The notes below the pieces were generated by a model. That model searched no databases. It worked only from the letters and a program-made list of their open reading frames with translations, and was not told the origin of the DNA. The position numbers were made by a program, and so were the translations under genes. Positions 24,181 through 42,300 of a stretch of DNA of 64,000 nucleotides are shown here, piece after piece (positions within the stretch are counted from its first letter, which is position 1; every line of letters begins with the position of its first letter). This DNA comes from Apostichopus japonicus (Eukaryota; Echinodermata; Holothuroidea; Aspidochirotida; Stichopodidae): positions 14,704,178 through 14,768,177 of the forward strand of contig NC_092579.1 in assembly GCF_037975245.1 (NCBI RefSeq), given 5' to 3'.

Positions 24181-24542
24181 GTATAAATAGTCGCTCATGA
24201 TTGGTCGGAAAAGTTACGTCATAACAATAAAACCCTTCACTTCGAGGTTATCAAAATGTCTGCATCCATTCGTTGCAACGAAGATATACCCGTTCAAAAT
24301 TACCCGCAGCTTTTCGTAAATATATGTAGATGTGTTTGGAATTGGTTTAGACATAATGAGCACACTAGTTTTGTATGATCTACTTTGATCGAAGATTTCT
24401 GCGAAGGCATTTATCGATAACATCGCACAGTGAAAGTTTCGTACAGGGGTACATAACACATGCGATATAGGCCTATATGTATTATAACTGTGTACACAGT
24501 GCAGTGTGACGGAAATACATCATACTGTAGCATGGTGGGCTC

Positions 24543-25117
24543 ATAATTGACGCACTTAAGGATTTGATCAACGATTTCTATCAAGGAAAAATCAAAATCA
24601 CTCAACTGTATGTTTTTCATATGTGTGGTTCCTCAGAAATGTAATGATCTCAATATATTTATTGTTCTGTGCATATGCAACGTACAACTGAGCAGAACTT
24701 GACCACAAAATGTCTGCCGTGTCAAGTTCTTTCATATACCCCTAAATTGACACATTCGTCGATAAGCTAACTGTAGTGAAGGCTTTAGTATACATCCATT
24801 GACTTTAGATGCTGTTTGCTATACTTTGAGCCTCTAAGCTTAGACAGATCAGGTCCCAGAGAGTAGTGTTGTCCATGATATTGAGGAAATGTTGGTTATT
24901 TTTAGGGTGCAAAATTTCCAAATGCCCCAAAAAAAGCGTACAAAACCGGGGGAAGGGTGTTAAATGCTTAAAAATTCCACAATCTGGTCATCAAATAGCT
25001 GAAATGGATTCAAACTCATGAAATATGTAATTCTGCTTGACTGCAAAAAGTTTAGGTGGCCTGCTCTATCGTTGCTAGTAATAATTGAAGGTGCGTCAAT
25101 TACGGGGGTGCGTCAAT
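24543..25117. repeat. Candidate small DNA transposon with ATTGACGCAC termini
   Basis: The left end is CATAATTGACGCACTT at 24542. On the right, two tandem copies of GTGCGTCAATTAC lie at about 25089 and 25108. ATTGACGCAC/GTGCGTCAAT are exact inverses and each terminus is bounded by TA, consistent with a Tc1/mariner-style TA target. Only about 10-12 bp of terminal repeat is visible and no transposase is present, so the call is tentative. Confidence 0.4.
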
Positions 25118-25318
25118 TACTTGACTATACACCAAACTGTTTTGCGTATATTCAAGGCTGAACTCGCGTCGTGACTGGGCTGATTTTGGTGTAGGCCTAC
25201 CCATTCCACGAAACGAATTCCGATTTCAATAGAACGGCTGACGAATCTTGGATGGCGTAAACACGAAACCGATAGAATGTAGCGTATGCATCATAAGTAA
25301 GGTCAACATGTTATCCAA

Positions 25319-25540
25319 GCCTTAAAGACCAACTATGGAGACTTTTCGATGAACATAAAATCCCACCATTTTTCATGTATGTAATCCTTAACTGACTCCA
25401 ATTACATTGCTGTAATTAACTTTACCAATTTCGGACGTTAAATAAGTGAAAAATGGGACGAAAAGTCAGCTTCTATTTCAGACATTCCTGAAACATTCCT
25501 AAGACATCAGGTGACCATGTGACGTCAACGTTTGTATACC
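25319..25540 (+). repeat. Inner left arm of inverted repeat upstream of the THAP exon
   Basis: Contains TTAAAGACCAACTATGGAGAC at its outer end, TTTCAGACATTCC in the middle, and GGTGACCATGTGACGTCAAC followed by GTTTGTATACC at its inner end. Each block recurs inverted and in mirror order at 26716-26958. The last block matches over about 31 bases with a few differences. It contains a full CRE-type palindrome TGACGTCA. Confidence 0.7.
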
Positions 25541-25624
25541 TCACTCACAACTATACTTTTAGTGTGTAAAGTCGTATACTTGAGCTGCCAAAAACATCAA
25601 CGATATTACTCCTTTTTCCTCAAA

Positions 25625-25780
25625 ATGTCACAATTCTGTGTTGTTGGAGGTTGCAGTTATACCTCATCCAACAAAAGCATCAGCTTTTTTAGATTTCCGA
25701 GTAAAAGAACCGACGTAAAACGCCGCAGACTTTGGATCAATTTTTTGAGATCCACGCGGAAAGATTTTTCAGCACCCGGA
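25625..25780 (+). CDS. Exon encoding N-terminal half of a THAP-type zinc finger (partial or relic gene)
   Basis: An ATG at 25625 opens MSQFCVVGGCSYTSS, with C-x4-C, then the THAP-like segment SISFFRFPSKRTD and basic residues with the conserved Trp in RRRLWINFLR. THAP domains are C2CH DNA-binding fingers found in chromatin factors and in P-element-type transposases. The second zinc pair (C-x2-H) and the downstream AVPTIF-like box are absent. At 25781 there is GTATCT, a possible phase-0 splice donor after residue 52, so the rest may be in another exon, but none was found nearby; unspliced the frame stops at 25870. The inverted arms on either side (25319-25540, 26716-26958) suggest a transposon origin. 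Alternatives are a host THAP gene fragment or a dead copy. Confidence 0.5.
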
Positions 25781-26715
25781 GTATCTCATGCCCATGAGTC
25801 CACATGCATGACCCTGCTTCTGTGTATGCTGCAAATGTCTCATTCTGTGAAAATTATATACTGTCGATAGCTGTGTCGGACCATGGTCGGACATAGCTAA
25901 TGTGAAATTGACCGTAAACACGCCCTGGACGTCCTTACATGTAACATTATATCACGCAATTGACAGTAATATATTTACTGTAAGAGATGACCGTATATAT
26001 ATACCGTGCCAAGGGTATAGCATTGTTAGTACATGTACGGTAGTTAGTTACAACTCTCGCCGGCGTTGGCTCACAGCATGTGTAAATAGCCATGTTAGGA
26101 TTTATCTATTTCATTTGTTGTATTCCAGTATCGTGAGTTCGTGATACATGTGTAATATTGTCCGTTCTGTTTATTCCGACATCTGCATGGTCCAAGGAGT
26201 TGAATGAAAACGGTAGTATGTAGCGATCGGACGTTTTATTTCGTTAGTGACTGTCTTGTGATTGTGGGATGTTAGTACTGGTCAAGGCCTGTTTCAACTA
26301 GACCTAACTCTATGGAATTACACAGACTCACGGTAGTTTTTCGCCCAGATTTGAACAAGAAACGTGGATTAGGATATTCACTGCTAAATTTTTTTATTGA
26401 CAGGATACTTTTTCTGTGTTTGTATACTTTTGGATATTAAAACGAGTAAGTACTATGTAAGTATATTGTACGGACAGACCTATTGACGCTACGCTATGTA
26501 AAAGATGCCTCCATTTGAGTGGAAATTTTGCTAATAAAATAAGCAATTCAACTAAAATTTCTGCTTATAATTGTCTTAAAACTTGTTGTTAACCTTCATG
26601 TGTTCTTGTTTTAAGCTAACAGCTTTTCAAACGCTCGAAATTGGAAGTCAAAAACAGTACAATTGTTCGCTATCTGTGTACAAACAGTGCCTATATCAGC
26701 GTTTGATTTTCGCGG

Positions 26716-26958
26716 TATACAAACTTTGACGTCACACGGTGACCAGAGGCTCCTTTGGGTCAATCTCTGTTTTCAGACATTCCAGAGGTTCATGTCACGT
26801 GACTACCCAAAATGTCCATTTTCGTGGTCGTTTTTGATGGGTTATAGTAGGTTTCGGAAGATTATTTTTTACACATGTTGATTATGGGTATGTAAACTCC
26901 TAAATTAATGGAAAATCTCAACAAAAAAAATTGCCTCCATATTTGGTCTTTAAAAGTA
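26716..26958 (-). repeat. Inner right arm of inverted repeat downstream of the THAP exon
   Basis: The reverse complement of the left-arm blocks: GGTATACAAACTTTGACGTC followed by ACACGGTGACC at 26716-26748, then TTTCAGACATTCC, then GCCTCCATATTTGGTCTTTAA at about 26932-26953. Order and orientation mirror 25319-25540; the intervening sequence is diverged. Confidence 0.7.
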
Positions 26959-27095
26959 AAAGTTAGGGCGTTTGCAGGGAAACCGCGTAACAAGACTTTA
27001 TTAAGTGTCAGTGTGTAACTCAGTGTATGTCTTCGAACTATCAAGCGTTTGATGCTGACGTCACGAGCAATCTGATTGGCTGAAAACTCCGTAAT

Positions 27096-27137
27096 TGAGA
27101 ACCTGTTTGGGAAAAAAAAAATCGCTCCCCGGGGTCC
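27096..27137 (-). repeat. Outer right arm of inverted repeat around the THAP locus
   Basis: AATTGAGAACCTGTTTGGG, an A-run, then TCGCTCCCCGGGG, the inverse of 24138-24180. Inward lie CTGATTGGCTG (CCAAT box on the minus strand) and TGACGTCA. Confidence 0.7.
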
Positions 27138-29878
27138 ATTTACTGAAGTGTCATATTGACATTGTAATATGCTGAATGGCGTCATAAACATATTTTCCAG
27201 TGACGTGCAGAGGGTTGCAAAGTTGTTGGGGACAACTTTCTAACCCCATCCCGACTGATTTAGCTAGTGGCATGGACCTTCTTGGAAGGGCGTTCCGTGT
27301 CCGAAAAAAATATGTAGTTCATCCCAGACTGCCATGTTATAACCCTCTATTATAACCCTCTATTACAACCACCGAGTGTTATAACCCTCTATTATAACCC
27401 TATTATCCTCTCTATTATATCTCTTAACCCTCTCTATTATAACCCTCTCTATTGAGCCATTTACCCCGACTGACGATGGTAATGCAAGGCTATACACCCC
27501 ACCCATCCCGCCTGTTGCGCACAATTCCCAGGACCTAAAGGCGAAACTATGCTGCGAAGAATGGGGTGTGTTAAAGCGTTAAAAAATATGGTTGTCAGGA
27601 CTACAAGTCTAAAATTTCCTGACATCGCTGTAACTTCCAAACGACAGCTCCCAAAGCGTCGACACCACACGTATGGAACACTCAAGTGATTCATTTGATT
27701 TCCGTACTCCTCAAATTCCATTAAAATATAATGGCGTGCGCAGAGGGTGTGGTGGGGTGGGGGAGTGTTTATTCGGTTGCTTTTTTACAATCAGTCGGGA
27801 AAGAATTAGACCACTCTCTGTCCGGGAATTTTCTCCAGGACGCCCTCAATACATCTCCCTACCTAAATCATTCGGTGATTTAACCCCCCCCCCCCTTGAA
27901 CCCTGTTACTGTGGAATATCATTTATGGGTGTGTGTTTGTGTGTGTGTTGCTATCAAACTGGATGTCGAAATGTATTGATCCTCCCGGAAGATTATATCA
28001 CGAGGCGACAGGAGTATTATCAGCTGCATGATAATGACGTAAGCAGTGGGTGAGGGGAGGGGGGGGGGGGGTGAGGGGCAGTTTTTCACGCCTTACGCAT
28101 CTTACTCTACTTACCGTGGTCCCCGGGGTGAAAGCGGTATTTAGCATATTCATAGCCGAGCTAGGCAGGCAATGTTCAAATCCAGAGGTTATTACTGCTA
28201 ATTGTATTACAATAAAGGTTTTTGTTTCAAAGTTCCACACTAAGAAATTGCCGTTTTGGACAGACGTTCAATACAAATCATTCACACCATATGACACTTT
28301 CAGAAGCTCTATTTCTAATTTTATTTGTTGATTAAATCGACAAATAGGCGACGTATGCTCTTTCTGTGCCGTACAATTTTCGAATAAGTTGCGTGAAATA
28401 CCCATTCTACCGCTAAATTTGAGAATTATTTTGTATTTCTTTACCGCCAAACTTTTTCGCAGGTCAAGAGCAACGAAAATGGCCAAATCCTGGAATGGTA
28501 ACTCAAATTCGGTACATAATTTGTTCAAAACTATGTGCCTATGATACAGCGCTATACATGAAACAGAAACCATGACACTTAAATGAACTTTGACAGTTCA
28601 TGTTTGGATGTAATATAGGTGTAACATTCCCAATATTGTGACTTTAATAATGCTTCTGACATAGCACGTGTAGGTTTATACGTACGTGTCAAACACCAAG
28701 TCGTGTGAGCGAAAGATCAGTTGTCTAAAACTTGGTATAGCGTCCATAACAAAACGCCACATTTCATTGCATTGATAGGTCAAAAAAACGCTGCATGCGG
28801 TCTCATTATTTGATAGACCTACCCCTCCAAACATTTATACAGGAGACGCTGTTTAAAAATGTTGTAAAATCGTCAGAAAAAAATCTATCGCGTGTACACT
28901 GTCGTAAAAATTAACGCGTCATGATGCTATCGATTTTGTAAACAAGACGCTAGAACCACATTGACATTTGACCTGTGCCATGACATTACGCTCATCTCTT
29001 GCTGAGCCAGGAGATGACTGGGTGTGACGTGAAATACGTGAAGAAGCTACACTGAACGTGTGCCTATAACACTACATAGAGTTTCATAACAACCTCAGAA
29101 TTATACCATTTTCCACAGGGTATTGTGATTTATGATGTTCAATAGAATTCGATATTTCTCTGTGTATTAACAACAGTTTTACACTGAGCCACTGGGAATC
29201 GAGCGCATGTCTAATTGAGTGAATCATGTGCTGTCTTGTACTGAAGGCTGTATAAAGTATACTGTCTGTGGCTTCATAATGAACGCAAATTAGAAACATT
29301 ATCTTCCCCCGCCTAATGAAGACGGTTTCGCACGATCCAAAATATATGCATAAATGAAAGGTGAGAAACTGGTGTAGGTTCATTTTTTCCAGTGTGAAAT
29401 TATATTCCTTCTATCTGTTCTTCTTTTATTTTTTTGTCTACTCCTTTTTTTTCAGTGTAGGCTACTCTTAATGTTGTTGTTGTCGGAATACGATGTCTGA
29501 GTTGCGCCAACTGTTAGACACTACCGTATTACAGGAAAATCAGTATTTATTAACATGCTTAGAAATCTAGCAAGGAGGATAAACAAGGGTAATGAATAAA
29601 GAATAAGATTACATAAATTGTGCACGTGCATGTTAGATCATGTCAAAGTGTTCAGTATATGTTACATATCACACCATTCAATACCAACCGACCCTAGAAC
29701 CATGTACTGACATGGACAGTTAATCAAGGGTTGTCGGTATAAACTGGTGAACATTCTGTCACTTATGCTGTTGTAAACAGCAGCGTCCTCGAAGGGCGGG
29801 GAATGTTACCCCCACATCCATCGTCAGTGTGGAAAAATGTCAATCTGGTTTTTTTTCCCGACAAAATTTAAAGTTTTT
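27138..29878. other. Intergenic, no gene recognised
   Basis: No recognisable protein domain. Contains the array at 27338-27453 and a poly-G tract near 28060-28070. An open frame on the minus strand (28268-28573, 101 codons) has no recognisable family. Confidence 0.4.
27338..27453. repeat. AACCCTCTATTAT short tandem repeat
   Basis: About eight imperfect units of 12-16 bases built from TATAACCCTCTATTA and AACCCTCTCTATTA variants. Confidence 0.85.
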
Positions 29879-30035
29879 ATTAGCGCAAACTTGCGTTTAG
29901 ACCTAATTATAAATCTAATATAATATACTGTGAACATGCCTCAGAATGGACCGTATATGGTCGTCTAAACTTTGATTGAGGACCCCACAGCCCCTACAAT
30001 TAAGGGAGCCGCATTTAACAACCACACCCCACATT
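29879..30035. repeat. Interspersed repeat copy 2 (pair with 18705)
   Basis: Shares ATTAGCGCAAACTTG, TAGACCTAATTAT, ATGCCTCAGAATG, a GGACCCCACA block and a TTAACAAC block with 18705-18868 in the same order and orientation. Confidence 0.6.
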
Positions 30036-30586
30036 CGATTTTATGTATCCACTTACATCAGAATACAAGAGTGTCTGAATACAATTATAGACCTTATGGT
30101 ACTGGAATTGCTGTAATTCTTATTAATATTTTAATATCTTGTGAAGACTGAGTAAGTTTTGGGTCATTGCCTTTATTTCATCGAACTATAAGTTAGATAT
30201 GTCCACAAGTCATAACTCGAGTAGCCATGCTTTTAAGAATTCATTAAGTGTCGATGTAGTAGTATATGATAAAGCTCAGTGAGCGCTTCGTTCGATTCCA
30301 ACAAAATCTTCTGCTTCTGCTGTACGAACCGCGTAATTCTCCGCGGATGCTAGGAGGAAAAGGAATGCTATTCTGAAGCTAGCCGGCTGAGAACAAATGT
30401 GCCGGGGAACCGACAAGATGTAATTAAGCTTCTTTCATTTACTTAACGGAAAAAATGTTTGTCGATCCTTTCTAGTATTGAATAGTACCAGAACAAATAT
30501 TGCGAAAAGATCTTGTTTACAAACATTTGCTTGAAGAAAGACCATGTGGCTTATCTCTAGTCTTACTTCGAGTCCGCCATGAACTT

Positions 30587-30740
30587 ATTACCATAACAAC
30601 GACCACGCTGACAGCCTAGTGATACCAGCCAATCCCAAGTGTCATATTACAGACGCGCATCCCGCCCCTTGGAGACGTTTATCCAATCATAACGGACGTT
30701 ACAAAATACTCGGCTGTTGATGTGCGTTTATTCGTTGCCA
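30587..30740 (+). promoter_or_regulatory. Probable FOXJ1 promoter region
   Basis: Two CCAAT boxes (30629-30633 and 30683-30687) flank a GC-box-like CCCGCCCC (30661-30668), an arrangement typical of TATA-less promoters. ATTACCATAACAAC at 30587-30600 resembles the RFX X-box (GTTGCCATGGCAAC) in most positions, and a half-site GTTGCCA lies at 30734. RFX factors partner FOXJ1 in ciliary gene control in animals. A possible donor (AA|GTAGGT) at 30842 would end a non-coding first exon, with an acceptor at 31713 (CACATCAG) before the coding exon. The start site is not established. Confidence 0.4.
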
Positions 30741-31739
30741 GGAGCTGAGACTGTCAAAAACTCCATTCATTGTTTTGATGTATCCTTGCGTACGTCGTAT
30801 TTTGAAGATCATCATTTGAAGCTAAACAGCTGACTTCACAAGTAGGTTAGCAATTTTCACTCCAGTCTGTGAAGTCCGTATAGCCCAGTGGTCGAACGTA
30901 AATTTGTCTTTTTGCCCAAGAGGATACACATTTTGAAAGTAATCATGAATTCTTACGCATATTTGTGATTTTCATTTGCTTCTGGAAAGTAGAGGATCGA
31001 CTTTTAATATCTTTCTCCAAACGTGTTTCGATTTGTGGTTTGACTAGCCTCAAGCACTGACTTTCTCTGTATTACTGTTGTGTTAGAGGTCAAGAGTAGG
31101 AATTCAAAATACTTGGAATTACCGTGGTATATTAGCATATTGGCACGTTTTCTTGTTCTGGTGAGCAAACGACTTTCTTAAAATATATTTTGTGTTTAAA
31201 CGTACCCTAGACTAGGCCGTAGTTAGGCATCAAAGTTAGCCAATTAGGCTAGGCCATAACTCTATCCCTAACTAACTAACTAAAGGTACAACAATTTATG
31301 ACCCAATTTGACAAGTTAGTGCATGATTTTCAAATTACTGTGAAGCATTTCTGATGCTTTGATTCAGATCATTGTCAACACTTTCCCTGAGCCCTGTATA
31401 GCCATAACATGACTTGATGGTACAAGTTGTTCATTATGACCCATGGTGAATGACCTAACTAATATAGGCCTAGGCTACGATTCTGTGTCAGCAAGTTCAT
31501 TATAAATTTGGAATTCCATATAGGCCTATAGCAAAACGTAATGCAAAGTTGCAATGCGGTACAAAGGTAAAGCAGTATTGTACGCAAGCCATCATAAGTT
31601 ATTTTCAGTTACATGTGAGAAATTAAGTTTGTCAAGTGATGTTAATACACAGTGCAAAACACCCTATTGTTCCCCACTAATTTTGTAAATGTTTCTTATT
31701 TTTATCACATCAGGTTACTACACCTTTTGAGGAGCTCAA

Positions 31740-37784
<6,045 letters not shown>

Positions 37785-39369
37785 TACTAAGTACTACTTA
37801 AAACGAATATATTGCCAACAGTTTTTTTCAAGAGACAATTGTGTGAAAGTATTCACATTTGAGATGCGATATGCCTTCAAAACTTGTAAATAGTGAAATC
37901 AGATTTGTTTTATAGAAAAGGCAAAAGATTTTCCTTGTTGTCTTGAGCTGCCCTTTCAGAACATTGCTGTTGTATAACAACTATCAGAGAAAATAACAGT
38001 TTTCTCCCCACCCTGTAGAATGTTAAGAGCTTGATGATGTACAATGATGTGGCCAGTTAAGTACAATTCTTTTTTTCCTCAGAGAGGTGTTATTAGGCTC
38101 ATTCATGGAGTCACAAGTTCAAAGTTTTAAGAGATGAAAATATATACATATATTTGCTGTGAGCTGGCTCTCGTTTGCAATTTTTAAAGAAATTCATTCT
38201 CATTATTAACCAGCAAATGTATCATGTGTGAAAAATTTGCATATATATAAATATATATATATACCTCAGTACTTTGTGTTTATAAAGTGAGTAAAATCTC
38301 AAAATCATGTGCTTCTAATATCTAATTACCATCTTTCCTAGTCAGATATTTTGACTTCAATCAGTTGATCCTATTTCTCTGAAAATATCTCACAAGAGGA
38401 CAGTAAATAATTTTTTCCTTTGGAAATCTGCATCTTGGATGTTGCAGCTCTCATGAATGTTTTTGCAGACCAACTATGACTAATGGTCAGGTTAGAGAAA
38501 CAGTATTGATTTCCAAGTACTATATTATCATGTACCTGCATTACCAGTAGACAAAGAAATTTAAATACAACACTTTCTCATCAAAAAATTGTATAATTTT
38601 ACAAGTGGTTTTCTTTCGTGAAGTTTTTCGTCGTGAAGTGAATTTTTACATTTTTTTTTTTCATTTCTCTTTGTGACTATTTCTGTCTAAACCATTCACC
38701 ACCGCACTACGTGATTGAGTTCCTGTTACAAATTAATTACATTACTGTTCTGCAAATGTCAACCCAAAATTGACACATACTGAGATGACGGAAAATCATG
38801 TTGACAGTTGTATGGTTACTAACTTCTTGCTGGCAAACAAAGTCGTCAATCGGTAACAACCTTATTGATCTTATAAAACTAAAAAATTTGAAATGATTAA
38901 AAAATTAAAAATAACAAAAATGATGCAATTTTTCATCAGGTTTACCGACAGATCATAAATCTGCTTCATAAAAAAAAATTGTTAAGAAACATCCTACAAG
39001 TCCGTACCTGTGCAACACAAAAACTGTGTACGTGTCGTGACTTTCTAAAAGCGAGATGACTGATAGGTTTATTACTAACCTGGTAGGAGTTAATGATTAA
39101 ACTAGCTCCTACGATCTTCAATTTTGACTGGGAATCACTTCTAGGTGAGCAACACAGACAATGTACAAACTTAATGAGGTACTAGATAAAGTTACAGTTT
39201 GAATGATGCATTGTGGATAGCATTTCACCCCTGAGTTATTTGTGCCGCCAGAGTCTCGATATTGAAACAAACGCGGAGAGTATTCTCTCTGGCTGTTTTT
39301 ATTCTGAGACCGTTCTTTGAATCGACACTTTCTATGCAATAATAACATCTTTGTAGTATAATGAATAAA
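37785..39369 (+). other. FOXJ1 3'UTR candidate region
   Basis: AT-rich sequence following the TAG stop, with TA-rich stretches (38140-38265). An AATAAA at 39364-39369 is a possible polyadenylation signal, but the true 3' end could be elsewhere. Confidence 0.35.
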
Positions 39370-42300
39370 AAGCAGCTTGAGAAATAAATGATGCTTTGAC
39401 TGTGTTTTAATTGATTTGTCTGATTCAAGAATCATATTCTCTTTTTGTGGATGGAGGAGGGTGGTGGGAAGGAAGGTTGGGGGGCTGGGGTTGGTTTGGA
39501 TGTTAAAATTTAATTAAGTTTGACAAGAATATAGGATACACACATCCCTGCCTTGGCCTACATAACCGATTGCCCTTAGAGGGAGGGAAGAATACCATGA
39601 AACAGACAATGTAATTGAGATTAATATCACAAAATACAACAGACTGTATGAACTGGTTCACAACTTTTAAAAGAGTTAAGACCACTTTCTATTACCAGTT
39701 AAACTTGTCAAGTTATGAAAGTGTGTGTACAGACTTCAAGGCCTGGTGGGGGGGGGGGGGGAATCATGAGTGAGGGTTATCGCTTACACTACCTGTAGTA
39801 GTTCTTTTAAAATAAGACCAAATGTGTAAGCAATAGTAAGATGCATCTTAATGTAAAATAATGGGAAACACAACAGGAAGCTTACATGTTGGTTATTAGT
39901 CTGGTGTGGTGGCTAGTATAGTGAAAAAAAGTTTGTGAATAAGGGATGAAAATGCTTCATGGATCCACCTAGTATGATAAGAGAAGTGTAATAGGCAGCA
40001 CAAATCTGGAAAAGGAAGACTGCATTTCCCCACTGTTGTAGTTGGATGAGATTTTATTGACCTCCTACCCCCCCCCCCCCACCACCATCTCCACTAACTT
40101 AGCTTTTGAAAACTTGAGTCACATAAAACCATGACAATGAGACTACTGCAGTGTAACATTAGCCGCTAATGTGCCCTAAAACTCCAGTGAAATTATTTAG
40201 GTCAGTTTAATTTCTACTCACAGAAGATATATTTTATCCTTCTACATTCTATGTGATGTCCACTGAGAATACCAATTCTGGTTGAAGTATTAACTCTATT
40301 ATAAACCTGGAAATTTAAGGAATTTACCAGCATTTCCTTCATGGCATTTTGGTCCCAAAAGAAATTAAAGAAAAACTCCCGCTACATAACCAGATATTTT
40401 ATAGTGCATCTGAACCTATCCCAAAGGTATTGTTCATAGGGTTCAACAACAAAAAATATCAAGGGGAAAAAAATTGAGAATTGGTAAATTTCACCCAATC
40501 TGTGGTACATGTAATATATAAGCACCTTTAAACAGCATGATTTAAATGTTCTTTGTAGATCAAGCTTTCATAAGACATTCATGAACTCCAACCAGGTGAA
40601 TCTAGAGAGTTGTTACATACAACATTTACCACTGGGGAAAACAAAATGTTTAAAATATTTCCAAAATTCTGAGCTGTCCATGATCAAACTATTTGGATAT
40701 TAGACCTGTATTGGTGAATAAGGTATTAGTAAAATATGGGCTCATAATTGTGAGTTTTGATGATCTACGAATTGAATGTGTAATACTTTGCAAGTTTGAT
40801 TGTATAAATGATCTAGTAAAATACAGTTATGAGAGCTGATGTAATTTAATACGGCGGTCGTAAACAAATTGTTTGCATGTCGAACAAACCGTAAAAAAAA
40901 GAATTGGACAAGAAGCCCAATTTGGCAGTCAATTTGTTTCAATCTTCAACAAACACCTCGTTACTACAGATAACACTGCATCATATGTATATTTAGAACA
41001 CCTTGTCACCATAGGAGTATGAGGCGGGGGGGGGGAGGGAGCTGGGGGAGGGGCTGCAGCCCCCCAACCAAATATATTCTAATTTGCAATATGTTTCAAT
41101 GGTTAAACTGATATTATTATTATTGTACCGACTTCTCCAATAATTCGATCCAATACGGCAAACGATTGTATGATATTGGCATGCAATGTTATTACCGATT
41201 CATGTATATGATACTCACATCAACATGTTGAACGCGCGCGAAAAATTCTGGTTATATTTTTCGGACAAGTCCTTACAGCCTTCCCAAATCAAATTGTTCT
41301 CCTACGCCTATGCTTGTCACCACATCTACATGGTAGTATTTCTTAACCTGATTAAATGCAATGGGGGTTCATTAATGACCATTAATATAAATATACAATA
41401 CAAAATGTCAATGATATACAGGTGTAACTGCAATCTTGTGCATTTCCTTGATAAACTTTTATGATGCACCTCTTTCATTTCGCCCACCCAAAAAGAGCTG
41501 GTTTTCATATTCGGGGAAAAAAGGTGGGGGGGGGGAGAGGAGAGGGATCAAGCCATGATACAAACCAATGTTTATTGGTTGTAGCTGTCATGCTGTGAAA
41601 ATTTTCCAGTGGATGTGACTTCCCTGCCCTTTCCTCTCCCCTGTGTTGTAGACCAGTGCCATTGTACTACTGTAGTACCCTAATTCTTCACCCCCACCCC
41701 CACCCATCCACAATGTTAGGCCCTCCTCAATACAGATGGATGATCTTGTTATGAGATTATTGAGTACATTAATTTGCTACTTTATATTTTCCCAGCACTG
41801 CAGCCCAAAATCACTATGACTTTTTTTTTTTTTTCATGTGTTACGTTGTAATATGTATACAAAAATGATTTTGACTGCATGTACAGAGGTCACTTTTTCA
41901 TTTTCAATTTTTTTTTATAATTATTTTCCATCTGCTAGTCAAATAAACAGAAGTAAATTTGGCAGATCTTTTGCCAGCTCACTGCCCAACAGTAACATCT
42001 CTGTCATTTTGCAGTACCAAACTTCTTCATCCATTCATTCTGCTTGGTTTGAATTTTTTTATTTTGCTGTAGTCACTTACGTATACAACTGTGCATTCTA
42101 ATCTGTAAAGGTAAACTTCACTGTCTTAAATCCTCCATACTAAAGAAAAAAAAGAAAAATATTGATTTCCATCGCTTTCTGAGTCCTTTTGAAGAGTCAA
42201 ACAATGAGCCTCTACTTTATCACAATACAACGGCCTTCTTGCAATATTTGTTGCTTGTGAAAACGTCAATGCCTCAGAGAAAGAGAAATTGATGGATATG

